Source: Paractinoplanes ovalisporus (lineage in GTDB: Bacteria > Actinomycetota > Actinomycetes > Mycobacteriales > Micromonosporaceae). From it: a stretch of DNA of 64,000 nt. Position 1 is the first letter of the stretch, and each line of letters starts with the position of its first letter. Both the position numbers and the translations under genes were made by a program. The notes beneath the pieces were generated by a model, which was given only the letters and a program-made list of their open reading frames with translations, searched no databases and was not told where the DNA came from. The stretch is taken from contig NZ_JAENHP010000016.1 of the NCBI RefSeq assembly GCF_016834655.1, positions 62,001-126,000 on the forward strand. Direction: 5' to 3'. Of the stretch, positions 49,846 through 58,450 are shown in pieces.

Positions 49846-52500
49846 TCACGAACCCTGCGGAATTCCTGCGGCCAGCCGCTCCCGCACGTCGGCCGCGTTG
49901 GGGTGGCCCAGGTCCTCGTAGATGCCGAGCGCCTCGCGCCACACCGCCGCCGCCTTCGCGTCGCGTCCGCAGGCCCGGTGGGTGTCGCCCAGGTGGACCA
50001 GGGTGTCGGCCACCCAGTAGCGGTCGCCGACCTGCCGGTACAGCCGCAGCGCGGTCTCGTAACAGTCGACCGCGGTGTCGTACTCCCCCAGGCCGTGCCG
50101 GATGAAGCCGAGGCTGTCCCAGACGGCGGCCCGGTTGTCGACGTCGCCGCTGTCGCCGTAGAGCGCCAGGGCCTGCTCGCAGGCCTCCAGCGCGCCGGTG
50201 AAGTCGCCGAGCTGGGCGCGGTAGAAGCCGATGGTGTTGAGCGTGTTGGCGGTGCCGTAGTCCGAGATCTCCAGGGCCCGCTCGGCGTGGGCCAGGGCGT
50301 CCCGCATCCGGCCCTGCCGTTCGCACAGGATCGCCATCTCGTGGTGCACGCTGGACTGTCCCGCACGGTCGCCGGCCCGGTCGTAGTGGTCGAGCGCCAG
50401 CCGGTAGTTCCGATCGGCCTCGGCCGCGCGCTCGAGCAGGGTCCAGGCTCGGGCCAACCGTCCGTACGCGTAAGCCCGCGCCCGCTCGTCGCCGACCGTG
50501 GCCAGCGCCGCCTCCCACACGGTGACCAGGTCGTGCCACGGGCCCTGCCGGTAGAGGAAGGTGTCGAGGGTCCACGCCAGCTGCCAGGCCCGGTCACCAC
50601 CGGTGTGCGTGGCCCAGGCGAGCAGCACGGCCCGTTCCGCGGCGAACCAGCGCATCGCCGTCTCGGCGTCCGGCACCGGGCGCGCCGGCTCGATCGGCAG
50701 GATCGGGGCGAGCCGGGTCGGTGCCAGCAGCATCGCCGCCGCGACCGCGGTGCCGAGATAGTGGTCGAGCAATCGGGTCTCGGCCTCGTCCCGCGCGTCC
50801 AGATCAAGTTCCAGTTCTTGCGCGTACGCCTTCATGAGGTCGTGCACGAGGTATCGACCGGGTGCGTGCTCGGTGATCAGGCTCGCGCGCACCAGCTCGG
50901 ACAGCTGCCCGGCCGAACCCACCGCGGCGGCCGCGAAGTCGGGGCCCGGATGGAGGCCGATCAGCCGGAACAACCGCGCCGCGGCCGGCGTCAGCGCCTC
51001 GTACGACCAGGAGAACACCGCCCGTACGTCCGTGTCGGGGGTGTCGCCGGCCAGCGTGGACCACCGCTCCCGCGTGCCGGCCAGGCCCTCGGCCAGCGCC
51101 GCCAGACCGAGCTCGGGCTGCATGACGGCGTGCGCGACGGCCAGCGTGAGCGCCAGCGGCAGCCGCGCGCACAACCCGATGATGGCGTCCCCGGCCGCCG
51201 GATCGGTCGCCGTCCGGTCCGCGCCGAGCCGCCGGTCCAGCAGCTCCTGGGCCTCGCCGGGGCTGAGCACGTCGAGCCGCACCGGGGTCGCGCCGTCCGC
51301 GGCGACCAGCCCGGTCAGCTGGTTGCGGCTGGTCACGATCGTCACGCAGGAACCCGCGCCGGGCAGCAGGGGACGCACCTGGTCGCTGTCGCGGGCGTTG
51401 TCGAGCACCAGCACCAGCCTCTTGCCGGCCAGCCGGCTGCGTAGCAGCGCCGACTGGGCGTCGGCCTCGGCCGGGATGCGCGGCGCCGGTACGCCGAGCG
51501 CACCGAGGAAGCCGCGGACCGCCTCTCCCGGTTCCATCGCCGACCGCTGCGGCCCGAATCCGCGCAGGTCGACATAGAGCTGGCCGTCGGGGAAGCGGGC
51601 GGCCGCGCGGTGCGCCCAGTGCACCGCGAGGGCGGTCTTCCCCACGCCGGCCGATCCGCCGATGACGGCCAGCGAGGAGACCTTGTCGAGGGCGGTGAGC
51701 GCCTCGGCCCGGCCCGCGAAGCCGGTCACGTCGGCCGGCAACTGGGCCGGCACCGGTTCGAACGGGACCGTAGCCACGGTGCCGTTGCTGGTCAGGATGG
51801 TGGCGTACGCGGCCTGGGTGGCCGGGGCGGGATCGGCGCCCAGCTCGTCGGCGAGGCGGCGGCGCAACGCCGCGTATTGGCCGAGCGCGTCGGCGGTGCG
51901 GCCGATCGTGTGCAGGGCCCGCATCAGCACGACCGCGACCGGCTCGACCAGCGGCTGCTCCTGCGTGATGGCGCCGAGCGGCCCGATCACCGAAGCCGGG
52001 TCACCCGACTCCAGCTCGGCCTCGGCCCAGGCCACGACGGCGAGCAGACGTTCGCGGTCCCAGGCGGCGCGCATCGCGGCCGCCCAGTCACCGGCCAGCC
52101 CGGCCAGCGGCTCGCCGCGCCACAGCCGTACGGCCGAACGCAGCCGCTCGACGTCACCGTGCGCCTTCCCGGTGAGCTCGCGGAACCGCAACAGGTCGAC
52201 CCCGTCGGCGGGCAGGTCGATCAGGTAACCGCCGGACCGGCGGATCAGCGCGTCCCGGCCGCCGCGTCGCAGCGCACCCCGCACCCGGGCCAGATGGGAC
52301 TGCAGGGTGTGCCGGGCCCGGGCCGGGGCCGACTCGCCCCAGACCCGGTCGATCAGCGTCTCGGCGGTCACCACCCGGCCCGCCTCACAGGCGAGGGCGG
52401 CCAGCACCGCGCGCTGACGGGGCTCCCCGATCGGCAGCTGTCGATCACCGGCCCACAGCTCGACCGGCCCCAGCAGACGTACCTCAAGATCCAGCGACAT
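49846..52500 (-). CDS. SARP-family regulator with NB-ARC and TPR domains (AfsR-like)
   Basis: Protein of 884 aa from ATG 52500 (GAGGATCG upstream). An OmpR-type winged helix (5-95, FAM: EVRLLGPVELWAGDRQLPIG) and a BTAD domain (96-235, with EQPLVEPVAVVLMRALHTIG) are followed by NB-ARC (P-loop GGSAGVGKT 281-289; LVLVLDNARDSDQVRPLLP) and C-terminal TPRs (about 640-880). Same architecture and size class as AfsR and other pathway-type SARP regulators that activate secondary metabolism. It is divergent from the peptide ABC operon and upstream of the small ORF and MFS exporter. Confidence 0.93.
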   Translation of the reverse strand: MSLDLEVRLLGPVELWAGDRQLPIGEPRQRAVLAALACEAGRVVTAETLIDRVWGESAPARARHTLQSHLARVRGALRRGGRDALIRRSGGYLIDLPADGVDLLRFRELTGKAHGDVERLRSAVRLWRGEPLAGLAGDWAAAMRAAWDRERLLAVVAWAEAELESGDPASVIGPLGAITQEQPLVEPVAVVLMRALHTIGRTADALGQYAALRRRLADELGADPAPATQAAYATILTSNGTVATVPFEPVPAQLPADVTGFAGRAEALTALDKVSSLAVIGGSAGVGKTALAVHWAHRAAARFPDGQLYVDLRGFGPQRSAMEPGEAVRGFLGALGVPAPRIPAEADAQSALLRSRLAGKRLVLVLDNARDSDQVRPLLPGAGSCVTIVTSRNQLTGLVAADGATPVRLDVLSPGEAQELLDRRLGADRTATDPAAGDAIIGLCARLPLALTLAVAHAVMQPELGLAALAEGLAGTRERWSTLAGDTPDTDVRAVFSWSYEALTPAAARLFRLIGLHPGPDFAAAAVGSAGQLSELVRASLITEHAPGRYLVHDLMKAYAQELELDLDARDEAETRLLDHYLGTAVAAAMLLAPTRLAPILPIEPARPVPDAETAMRWFAAERAVLLAWATHTGGDRAWQLAWTLDTFLYRQGPWHDLVTVWEAALATVGDERARAYAYGRLARAWTLLERAAEADRNYRLALDHYDRAGDRAGQSSVHHEMAILCERQGRMRDALAHAERALEISDYGTANTLNTIGFYRAQLGDFTGALEACEQALALYGDSGDVDNRAAVWDSLGFIRHGLGEYDTAVDCYETALRLYRQVGDRYWVADTLVHLGDTHRACGRDAKAAAVWREALGIYEDLGHPNAADVRERLAAGIPQGS

Positions 52501-52584
52501 CGATCCTCGATCTTGGACCACATAGGACACGATCCGATACCAACCCGCCATTTTCACGGCCGTCAGTGGTTAGTGTCTCGCCAT

Positions 52585-52603
52585 CGGTGACCACTCGTCA
52601 CCG
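52585..52603. promoter_or_regulatory. 7-bp inverted repeat CGGTGAC-N5-GTCACCG
   Basis: Perfect arms around CACTC, 37 bp before the start of the peptide-binding-protein gene and in the gap shared with the divergent SARP gene. Either an operator or a 5'-UTR stem. A TAGTGT -10-like element lies just upstream, near 52571. Confidence 0.45.
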
Positions 52604-52640
52604 CACGACATTGTCCGTACCCATAGGACGAGGTGGATAG

Positions 52641-54308
52641 ATGCGTGCATCAGGGAAAGGGCTCCGGTCGGCCCTCGCGGCCGGCACCATCGCGGTGCTG
52701 ACGATCGGCGCGGCCGGCTGTGCGGAGAGCGACCGCGACAACGGAGGCGGAGAGGGCTCGGCGAGCGGAGGCACGTTCATCTTCGCCGGCGCCGGCGACC
52801 CGAAGAACTTCGACCCGATCTTCAACGACGACGGCGAGTCGTTCCGGCCGATCCGGCAGATGTACGACACCCTCATCACCCACAAGCCCGGCACCGCCGA
52901 ACTGACCGGCGGCCTGGCCGAGAGCTGGGAGAACGACGCGTCCGGCAAGGTCTGGACGTTCAAGCTGCGCCAGGGCGTCAAGTTCCACGACGGCAGCCCG
53001 CTCGACGCCGCGGCCGTCTGCGCGAACTTCGACCGCTGGTTCAATATGAAGGGCGAGGCCGCCCAGTCCCAGATGATCTATTACCAGGACGTCTTCGGCG
53101 GGTTCGCCGGCAGCAAGGACGCCGTCTACGACAACTGCAAGGCGCAGGACGCCTCGACCGCGGTCGTGACGATGACCCGCTACAAGGGCGCTTTCCCGGG
53201 CGCGTTCACGCTCACCGCGTTCTCGATCGCCAGCCCGACTGCGATGAAGCAGTACGACTCCGACACCGTCACGCAGAACGGTGACTCGTTCTCGTACAGC
53301 GCCTTCGCCAACGAGCACCCGACCGGCACCGGCGCGTTCACGTTCGGCGGCTGGAACAAGGCCACCGGCGAGATCACGCTGAACAAGAACGCCGACTACT
53401 GGGGCGACAAGGCCAAGGTCGACAAGATGATCATCAAGATCATCAAGGATGAGAACACCCGGAAGCAGGAGCTGCGCGCGGGCACGGTGCAGGCGATCGA
53501 CTACCCGGCCCCGGCCGACCGCAAGGCGCTGGCCGACGAGGGCTACAAGGTGCTCGACCGGCCCGCCTTCAACATCCTCTATCTGGGCATCAACCAGAAG
53601 AACCCCAAGCTCAAAGACCTGCGCGTACGCCAGGCGATCGCGTACGCCCTCAACCGCGCGCAACTGGTGCAGACCAAGGGGCCGGGCGGCGCCGCGGTGG
53701 CCGACGAGTTCCTGCCCAACACCGTGCTCGGCTACGCCCAGGACGTGCAGAAGTACGAGTACAACGTGGACAAGGCCAAGCAGCTGCTGTCCGAGGCCGG
53801 CGCGACCGGGCTGACCCTCAACTTCTACTACCCGACCGAGGTGACCCGGCCGTACATGCCGAACCCGCAGGAGATCTTCACGGTGCTGGCCAATGACCTG
53901 CAGGCGGCCGGCATCAAGGTCAACGGCGTGCCGCGGCCCTGGAACGGCGGGTTCAAGGACGACGTGCAGCAGTTCGGCAAGCAGGACCTGCACATCCTCG
54001 GCTGGACCGGCGACTACAACGACCCGGGCAACTTCGTGGGCACGTTCTTCGGCCGGGGCAAGGTCGAGTTCGGCGACCAGGCCATGACCGAGATGTTCGA
54101 CGCCATCGGCAAGGCCGACGCGACCGTCGACCAGGCCGCCAAGAAGACCGCGTTCGAGCAGGTCAACCGCGACCTGGCGGCCAAGTGGCTGCCGGCCGTG
54201 CCGATCTGGCACGCGCCGCCGGCTTTGGCCACCACCAAGAACGTCGAAGGCCTGGTGCCGAGCCCCCTGACCGCGGAGGAGTTCAACACGGTCTCGGTCA
54301 CCAAGTAA
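52641..54308 (+). CDS. Peptide ABC transporter substrate-binding lipoprotein
   Basis: Protein of 555 aa behind GAGGTGGA. Lipobox IGAAGC with Cys27, then a Gly/Ser/Glu spacer and a SBP_bac_5 (DppA/OppA) fold: FDPIFNDDGESFRPIRQMYD, LAESWENDASGKVWTFKLRQ, VKFHDGSPLDAAAV, and LRVRQAIAYALNRAQL. It captures di- or oligopeptides, or related molecules, for the permease pair downstream. A strong hairpin follows the gene, typical where the binding protein is made in excess. Confidence 0.93.
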   Translation: MRASGKGLRSALAAGTIAVLTIGAAGCAESDRDNGGGEGSASGGTFIFAGAGDPKNFDPIFNDDGESFRPIRQMYDTLITHKPGTAELTGGLAESWENDASGKVWTFKLRQGVKFHDGSPLDAAAVCANFDRWFNMKGEAAQSQMIYYQDVFGGFAGSKDAVYDNCKAQDASTAVVTMTRYKGAFPGAFTLTAFSIASPTAMKQYDSDTVTQNGDSFSYSAFANEHPTGTGAFTFGGWNKATGEITLNKNADYWGDKAKVDKMIIKIIKDENTRKQELRAGTVQAIDYPAPADRKALADEGYKVLDRPAFNILYLGINQKNPKLKDLRVRQAIAYALNRAQLVQTKGPGGAAVADEFLPNTVLGYAQDVQKYEYNVDKAKQLLSEAGATGLTLNFYYPTEVTRPYMPNPQEIFTVLANDLQAAGIKVNGVPRPWNGGFKDDVQQFGKQDLHILGWTGDYNDPGNFVGTFFGRGKVEFGDQAMTEMFDAIGKADATVDQAAKKTAFEQVNRDLAAKWLPAVPIWHAPPALATTKNVEGLVPSPLTAEEFNTVSVTK

Positions 54309-54330
54309 GCGTTCCAGCGCGACAATCCGG

Positions 54331-54361
54331 CGCGCCGGCCGCCCTGGGGCGGTCCGGCGCG
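54331..54361 (+). terminator. Hairpin between binding-protein and permease genes
   Basis: CGCGCCGG plus CCGCC pair with GGCGG plus CCGGCGCG around the loop CTGG, with a single T bulge. Total 13 paired bases. It lies in the 96-bp gap after the SBP gene, so it probably works as an mRNA stabiliser or partial terminator that lowers expression of the downstream genes. Confidence 0.7.
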
Positions 54362-54404
54362 TCGGTTCCGGCGTTTCGGTTCGGCGTGACACAAAGGAAA
54401 ACCC

Positions 54405-55412
54405 ATGCTCAGAGTGATCTCGCGCCGGCTCGTGCAGCTGGTCGTCACCCTGCTGGCCCTGATGACCCTGGTCTTCTTCTGGCTGCGCAGCCTGCCCGGC
54501 GGCCCGGTCGACGCGCTGCTGGGCGAACGGGCGACCCCGCAGACCCGCGAACTGCTGACCCGGGCCCTCGGCTACGACCAGCCGATCTGGGTGCAGTACG
54601 GCCGGTTCCTCAAGAACGTGGTGACCGGCAACTTCGGCAACTCCATCCGTACCGGCGAGCCGGTGACCGAGGTGATCAGCCGTGCCTTCCCGGCCACCGT
54701 CGAGCTGGCGGTCGCGGCCATCATCATCGCGATCGGGCTCGGTGTCCCGCTGGGCTACCTCGCGGCCCGGCACCGCGGCCGGCTGCTCGACAACGCGACC
54801 ATCATCGTCACCCTGGTCGGCATCTCGATCCCGATCTTCTTCCTGGGCTATCTGCTCAAGGACTGGCTGACCCAGGGCCTGCACCTGTTCCCGCCGTCGG
54901 GCCGGATCAGCACCGGCATGGACAACACCGACGTGACCGGGTTCTTCGTGCTGGACGGGCTGCTGACCCGCGAACTCGACGCCTCGGCCGACGCGCTGTG
55001 GCATCTGGTGCTGCCCGCCGTCACGCTGGCCACCATCCCGCTGGCGATCATCATCCGGATCACCCGGGCCAGCGTCCTCGATGTGCTCGACGAGGACTAC
55101 ATCCGTACGGCGGACGCCAAAGGTCTTCGCAACCCGACCATCCGCAAGCGGCACGTGCTGCGGAACGCGCTGCTGCCGGTCGTCACGATCATCGGCCTGC
55201 AGACCGGCGCGCTGCTGGCCGGCGCGGTCCTGACCGAGAAGGTCTACAACTGGGGCGGGCTGGGCACGCTGATCACCGACTCGATCGGGGGCAGCCGCGA
55301 CTACCCCGTACTGCAAGCTCTGATCCTGCTCGCCGCCGCCGTCTTCGTCGTGGTCAACCTGCTGGTCGACCTCTCGTACGCGGTGATCGACCCGAGGGTG
55401 CGTGTGCGATGA
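54405..55412 (+). CDS. Peptide ABC transporter permease (DppB-like)
   Basis: Protein of 335 aa with about six TM helices. The N-terminus (RLVQLVVTLLALMTLVFFWL) and EAA-type loop YIRTADAKGLRNPTIRKRHV are characteristic of DppB. An AAAGGAAA site precedes the ATG. The end overlaps the next ATG (ATGA). Confidence 0.94.
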   Translation: MLRVISRRLVQLVVTLLALMTLVFFWLRSLPGGPVDALLGERATPQTRELLTRALGYDQPIWVQYGRFLKNVVTGNFGNSIRTGEPVTEVISRAFPATVELAVAAIIIAIGLGVPLGYLAARHRGRLLDNATIIVTLVGISIPIFFLGYLLKDWLTQGLHLFPPSGRISTGMDNTDVTGFFVLDGLLTRELDASADALWHLVLPAVTLATIPLAIIIRITRASVLDVLDEDYIRTADAKGLRNPTIRKRHVLRNALLPVVTIIGLQTGALLAGAVLTEKVYNWGGLGTLITDSIGGSRDYPVLQALILLAAAVFVVVNLLVDLSYAVIDPRVRVR

Positions 55413-56353
55413 CCCGGGCCCTCTCCGACCACAAGCGCCGCCGCATCGACGAGCTGATCGCCCGCACGTCCGAGCCGGGCGGGGTCAGCCTCCTGCGGGA
55501 CGCCGGCCGGCGGCTGCTGCGCAACCCGACCGCGATCGTCGGGGGCACCATCATCCTGCTGTTCCTGGTCATCGCGATCTTCGCGCCGCTGGTGGCGCCG
55601 CACGACCCGATCCAGCGGTTTCCCGAACTCACCCAGAAGCTGACCGTCGACAGCATCCCCGGCGCCACCGCCGGCCACCCGCTGGGCAGCGACCCGCTCG
55701 GGCGTGACTTCGCGTCCCGGATGATCTTCGGCGCCCGCCAGACGCTGTTCGTGGGCGTGCTCGCCACCCTCATCGGCCTGCTGATCGGCGTGCTGCTGGG
55801 CGCTCTGGCCGGTGCGATCGGGGGCTGGGTCGACAACCTGCTGATGCGGCTGACCGATGTCATGCTGGCCCTGCCCAGCCTGCTGCTGGCGATCACCCTG
55901 GTCGCGCTGGCCAGCCGGTCCACCCAGTGGACGGTGATCATCGCGGTCGCGATCGTCAACGTACCCATCTTCGCCCGGCTGCTGCGCGGGTCGATGCTGG
56001 CGCAACGCGAGAGCGACCACGTGCTGGCGGCCCGCGCGCTGGGCGTGAAACGACGCGACATCGTGCTGCGGCACATGCTGCCGAACTCGCTCACCGCGGT
56101 CATCGTGCAGGCCACGCTGACGTTCGCGGTGGCGATCCTGGACGCGGCCGCGCTGTCGTTCCTCGGCCTCGGCGACCCCGACATCAACCGGGCCGAGTGG
56201 GGCCTGATGCTGGGCGTCGACGGCGTCCGCTATTTCGAGGTACGGCCCGAGCTGGCCTACTTCCCGGCCCTGGCGATCATCCTCGTGGCCCTCGGCTTCA
56301 CCCTGCTGGGCGAAAGCATCCGTGAGGCGCTCGACCCGAAGAACCGGCGGTGA
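55409..56353 (+). CDS. Peptide ABC transporter permease (DppC-like)
   Basis: Protein of 314 aa from ATG 55409. DppC marks: LLRNPTAIVGGTIILLFLVI at the N-terminus, HPLGSDPLGRDFASRMIFGA, and the EAA loop HVLAARALGVKRRDIVLRHM. Heterodimer partner of the DppB-like permease. Its TGA overlaps the GTG of the ATPase gene. Confidence 0.94.
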   Translation: MTRALSDHKRRRIDELIARTSEPGGVSLLRDAGRRLLRNPTAIVGGTIILLFLVIAIFAPLVAPHDPIQRFPELTQKLTVDSIPGATAGHPLGSDPLGRDFASRMIFGARQTLFVGVLATLIGLLIGVLLGALAGAIGGWVDNLLMRLTDVMLALPSLLLAITLVALASRSTQWTVIIAVAIVNVPIFARLLRGSMLAQRESDHVLAARALGVKRRDIVLRHMLPNSLTAVIVQATLTFAVAILDAAALSFLGLGDPDINRAEWGLMLGVDGVRYFEVRPELAYFPALAIILVALGFTLLGESIREALDPKNRR

Positions 56354-57342
56354 CGGTCATGCCCCTGCTCGACGTCCGCGATCTCTCGGTCACCTTCGAA
56401 AGACGAGGAACACGGCCCGTACGGGCGGTGGACGGTGTCAGCTTCACCGTGGAACCCGGCCAGACCGTCGGGCTGGTCGGCGAATCGGGCTGCGGCAAGT
56501 CGGTGACCAGCCTGGCCATCATGGGTCTGCTCCCCCGGCGCGGCAACAAGGTCACCGGCGAGGTCCGTTTCGAAGACACCGACCTGCTCACGTTGCGCCC
56601 CAAGGACCTGCGGGACTGGCGGGGCCGCGACATCGGCATGATCTTCCAGGACCCGCTGTCCTCCCTGAACCCGGTGATACCGCTCGGCGTCCAGGTGGCC
56701 GAGGTGCTGGAACGCCACCAGGGCCGCACCCGGCAGGCGGCCCTGCGCGAGGCCCGGGAACTGCTCGACGCGGTCGGCATCCCCGACCCCGCGCGCCGGC
56801 TCAAGGAGTTCCCGCACCAGCTCTCCGGCGGCATGCGGCAGCGGGCCCTGATCGCGATCGCCCTGGCCTGCAAGCCACGCCTGCTGATCGCCGACGAGCC
56901 GACGACGGCGCTCGACGTGACCATCCAGGCCCAGATCCTCACGCTGCTCAAGGAGCTGGTCGACGACTCCGGCACGGCCCTGGTGATGATCACCCACGAT
57001 CTGGGCGTGGTGGCCGGGCTCTGCGACACGGTCAACGTCCTGTACGCGGGGAAGGTCGTCGAACGGGCCTACCGGCACGACCTGTTCGCCGAGCCCCGGC
57101 ACCCGTACACCCACGGTCTGCTGCAGTCGGTCCCCCGCCTCGACGTCGACCGGGGCGAGCGGCTGCACCAGATCCGCGGCTCGGTCAGCGACAACATCCC
57201 GTGGCCGGAGGGCTGCGCGTTCGCCCCGCGCTGCGACCGGCTGGTCGACGACTGCATCGGCGAGACGGTGCCGCTCGAGCCCACTTTCCGCGGCGGCGCG
57301 CTGCGGTGCACCAACCCCGTACCGAAGGAAGTGGCGGTATGA
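56350..57342 (+). CDS. Peptide ABC transporter ATP-binding protein (DppD-like)
   Basis: Protein of 330 aa from GTG 56350 (overlapping stop) or ATG 56359. Walker A GESGCGKS, signature LSGGMRQR, Walker B LLIADEPTTALDV. The C-terminal oligopeptide/dipeptide domain has the Cys-containing CAFAPRCDRLVDDC that binds an iron-sulfur cluster in DppD-type proteins. Confidence 0.94.
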   Translation: MTVMPLLDVRDLSVTFERRGTRPVRAVDGVSFTVEPGQTVGLVGESGCGKSVTSLAIMGLLPRRGNKVTGEVRFEDTDLLTLRPKDLRDWRGRDIGMIFQDPLSSLNPVIPLGVQVAEVLERHQGRTRQAALREARELLDAVGIPDPARRLKEFPHQLSGGMRQRALIAIALACKPRLLIADEPTTALDVTIQAQILTLLKELVDDSGTALVMITHDLGVVAGLCDTVNVLYAGKVVERAYRHDLFAEPRHPYTHGLLQSVPRLDVDRGERLHQIRGSVSDNIPWPEGCAFAPRCDRLVDDCIGETVPLEPTFRGGALRCTNPVPKEVAV

Positions 57343-58433
57343 GCGACGCGCTGGTCGAGATCGACGACCTGAAGGTCCACTTCCCGATCAAGAGCGGCCT
57401 GCTCTTCGACCGTACGGTCGGCCACGTCTACGCCGTCGACGGTGTCTCGCTGACCATCGCCAAAGGCGAGACGTACGGCCTGGTCGGCGAGTCAGGCTGC
57501 GGCAAGTCGACGCTGGGCCGCGGCCTGCTGCGCCTGGTCGAGCCCACAAGCGGCAGCATCAAGTTCGACGGCACCGACGTACGGGCCCTGGCCGGCGAGA
57601 AGATGCGCCAGTTCCGCCGCCGCATGCAGATGGTGTTCCAAGACCCGATGTCGAGCTTGGATCCCCGGCAGTCAGTGCAGTCGTTGCTGGTGGAGGGCTT
57701 GAAGGCGCACGGCCTGCACGCGGACGCCCCGACCCGGTTGAAGTCCACGCTCGACGCGGTCGGCCTGCCGGCATCGGCCCTGAGCAAATATCCCCACGAG
57801 TTCTCGGGCGGCCAACGCCAGCGGATCGGCATCGCGCGGGCCCTGGTGCTGGGCCCCGAGCTGATCGTGGCCGACGAGCCGGTGTCGGCGTTGGACGTGT
57901 CGATCCAGGCTCAGGTGGTCAACCTGCTGGGCGACTTGCAGGACTCGTTGGGCTTGACCTACTTGGTGATCGCCCACGACCTGGCGGTGATCCGGCACAT
58001 CTCGGACATAATCGGCGTGATGTATCTGGGTGCGCTCGTGGAGGAGGCGTCGGCGGATCAGCTGTATTCGCGGCCGTTGCACCCTTATACGCGGGCTTTG
58101 CTGTCGGCCGTGCCCATCCCTGATCCGCGCGTGGAGGACCGCCGCGAGCGGATGTTGCTGGCCGGCGACCTGCCTTCACCCGCCAATCCGCCCAGCGGTT
58201 GCCGTTTCCGCACGCGTTGTCCTTGGTCGCAGTTGCGCTGCGCTTCGGAGCGCCCTGCTCTGCGCGTCTTCGACGATTCCGGCCAACGGGTGGCGTGCCA
58301 CTTCGCCGCCGAGATCTTGAGCGGCAAGTTGCGCCCACACGAGGTCCGAGCCGAGCTGGTCCGCCCCGACTCGCCCGGCGCCGACGCGGGTGGCGAGTTG
58401 ATCCCTACCCAGCCCGACCTGCCCACCCAGTAG
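57339..58433 (+). CDS. Peptide ABC transporter ATP-binding protein (DppF-like)
   Basis: Protein of 364 aa from ATG 57339 (ATGA overlap). Walker A GESGCGKSTLGR, signature FSGGQRQRIGIARAL, Walker B LIVADEPVSALDV, and the C-terminal CRFRTRCPWSQLRC. Completes the five-gene importer: binding protein, two permeases, two ATPases. Convergent with the large membrane-protein gene 17 bp away. Confidence 0.94.
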   Translation: MSDALVEIDDLKVHFPIKSGLLFDRTVGHVYAVDGVSLTIAKGETYGLVGESGCGKSTLGRGLLRLVEPTSGSIKFDGTDVRALAGEKMRQFRRRMQMVFQDPMSSLDPRQSVQSLLVEGLKAHGLHADAPTRLKSTLDAVGLPASALSKYPHEFSGGQRQRIGIARALVLGPELIVADEPVSALDVSIQAQVVNLLGDLQDSLGLTYLVIAHDLAVIRHISDIIGVMYLGALVEEASADQLYSRPLHPYTRALLSAVPIPDPRVEDRRERMLLAGDLPSPANPPSGCRFRTRCPWSQLRCASERPALRVFDDSGQRVACHFAAEILSGKLRPHEVRAELVRPDSPGADAGGELIPTQPDLPTQ

Positions 58434-58450
58434 GCAGGGCCACTCGTCAC

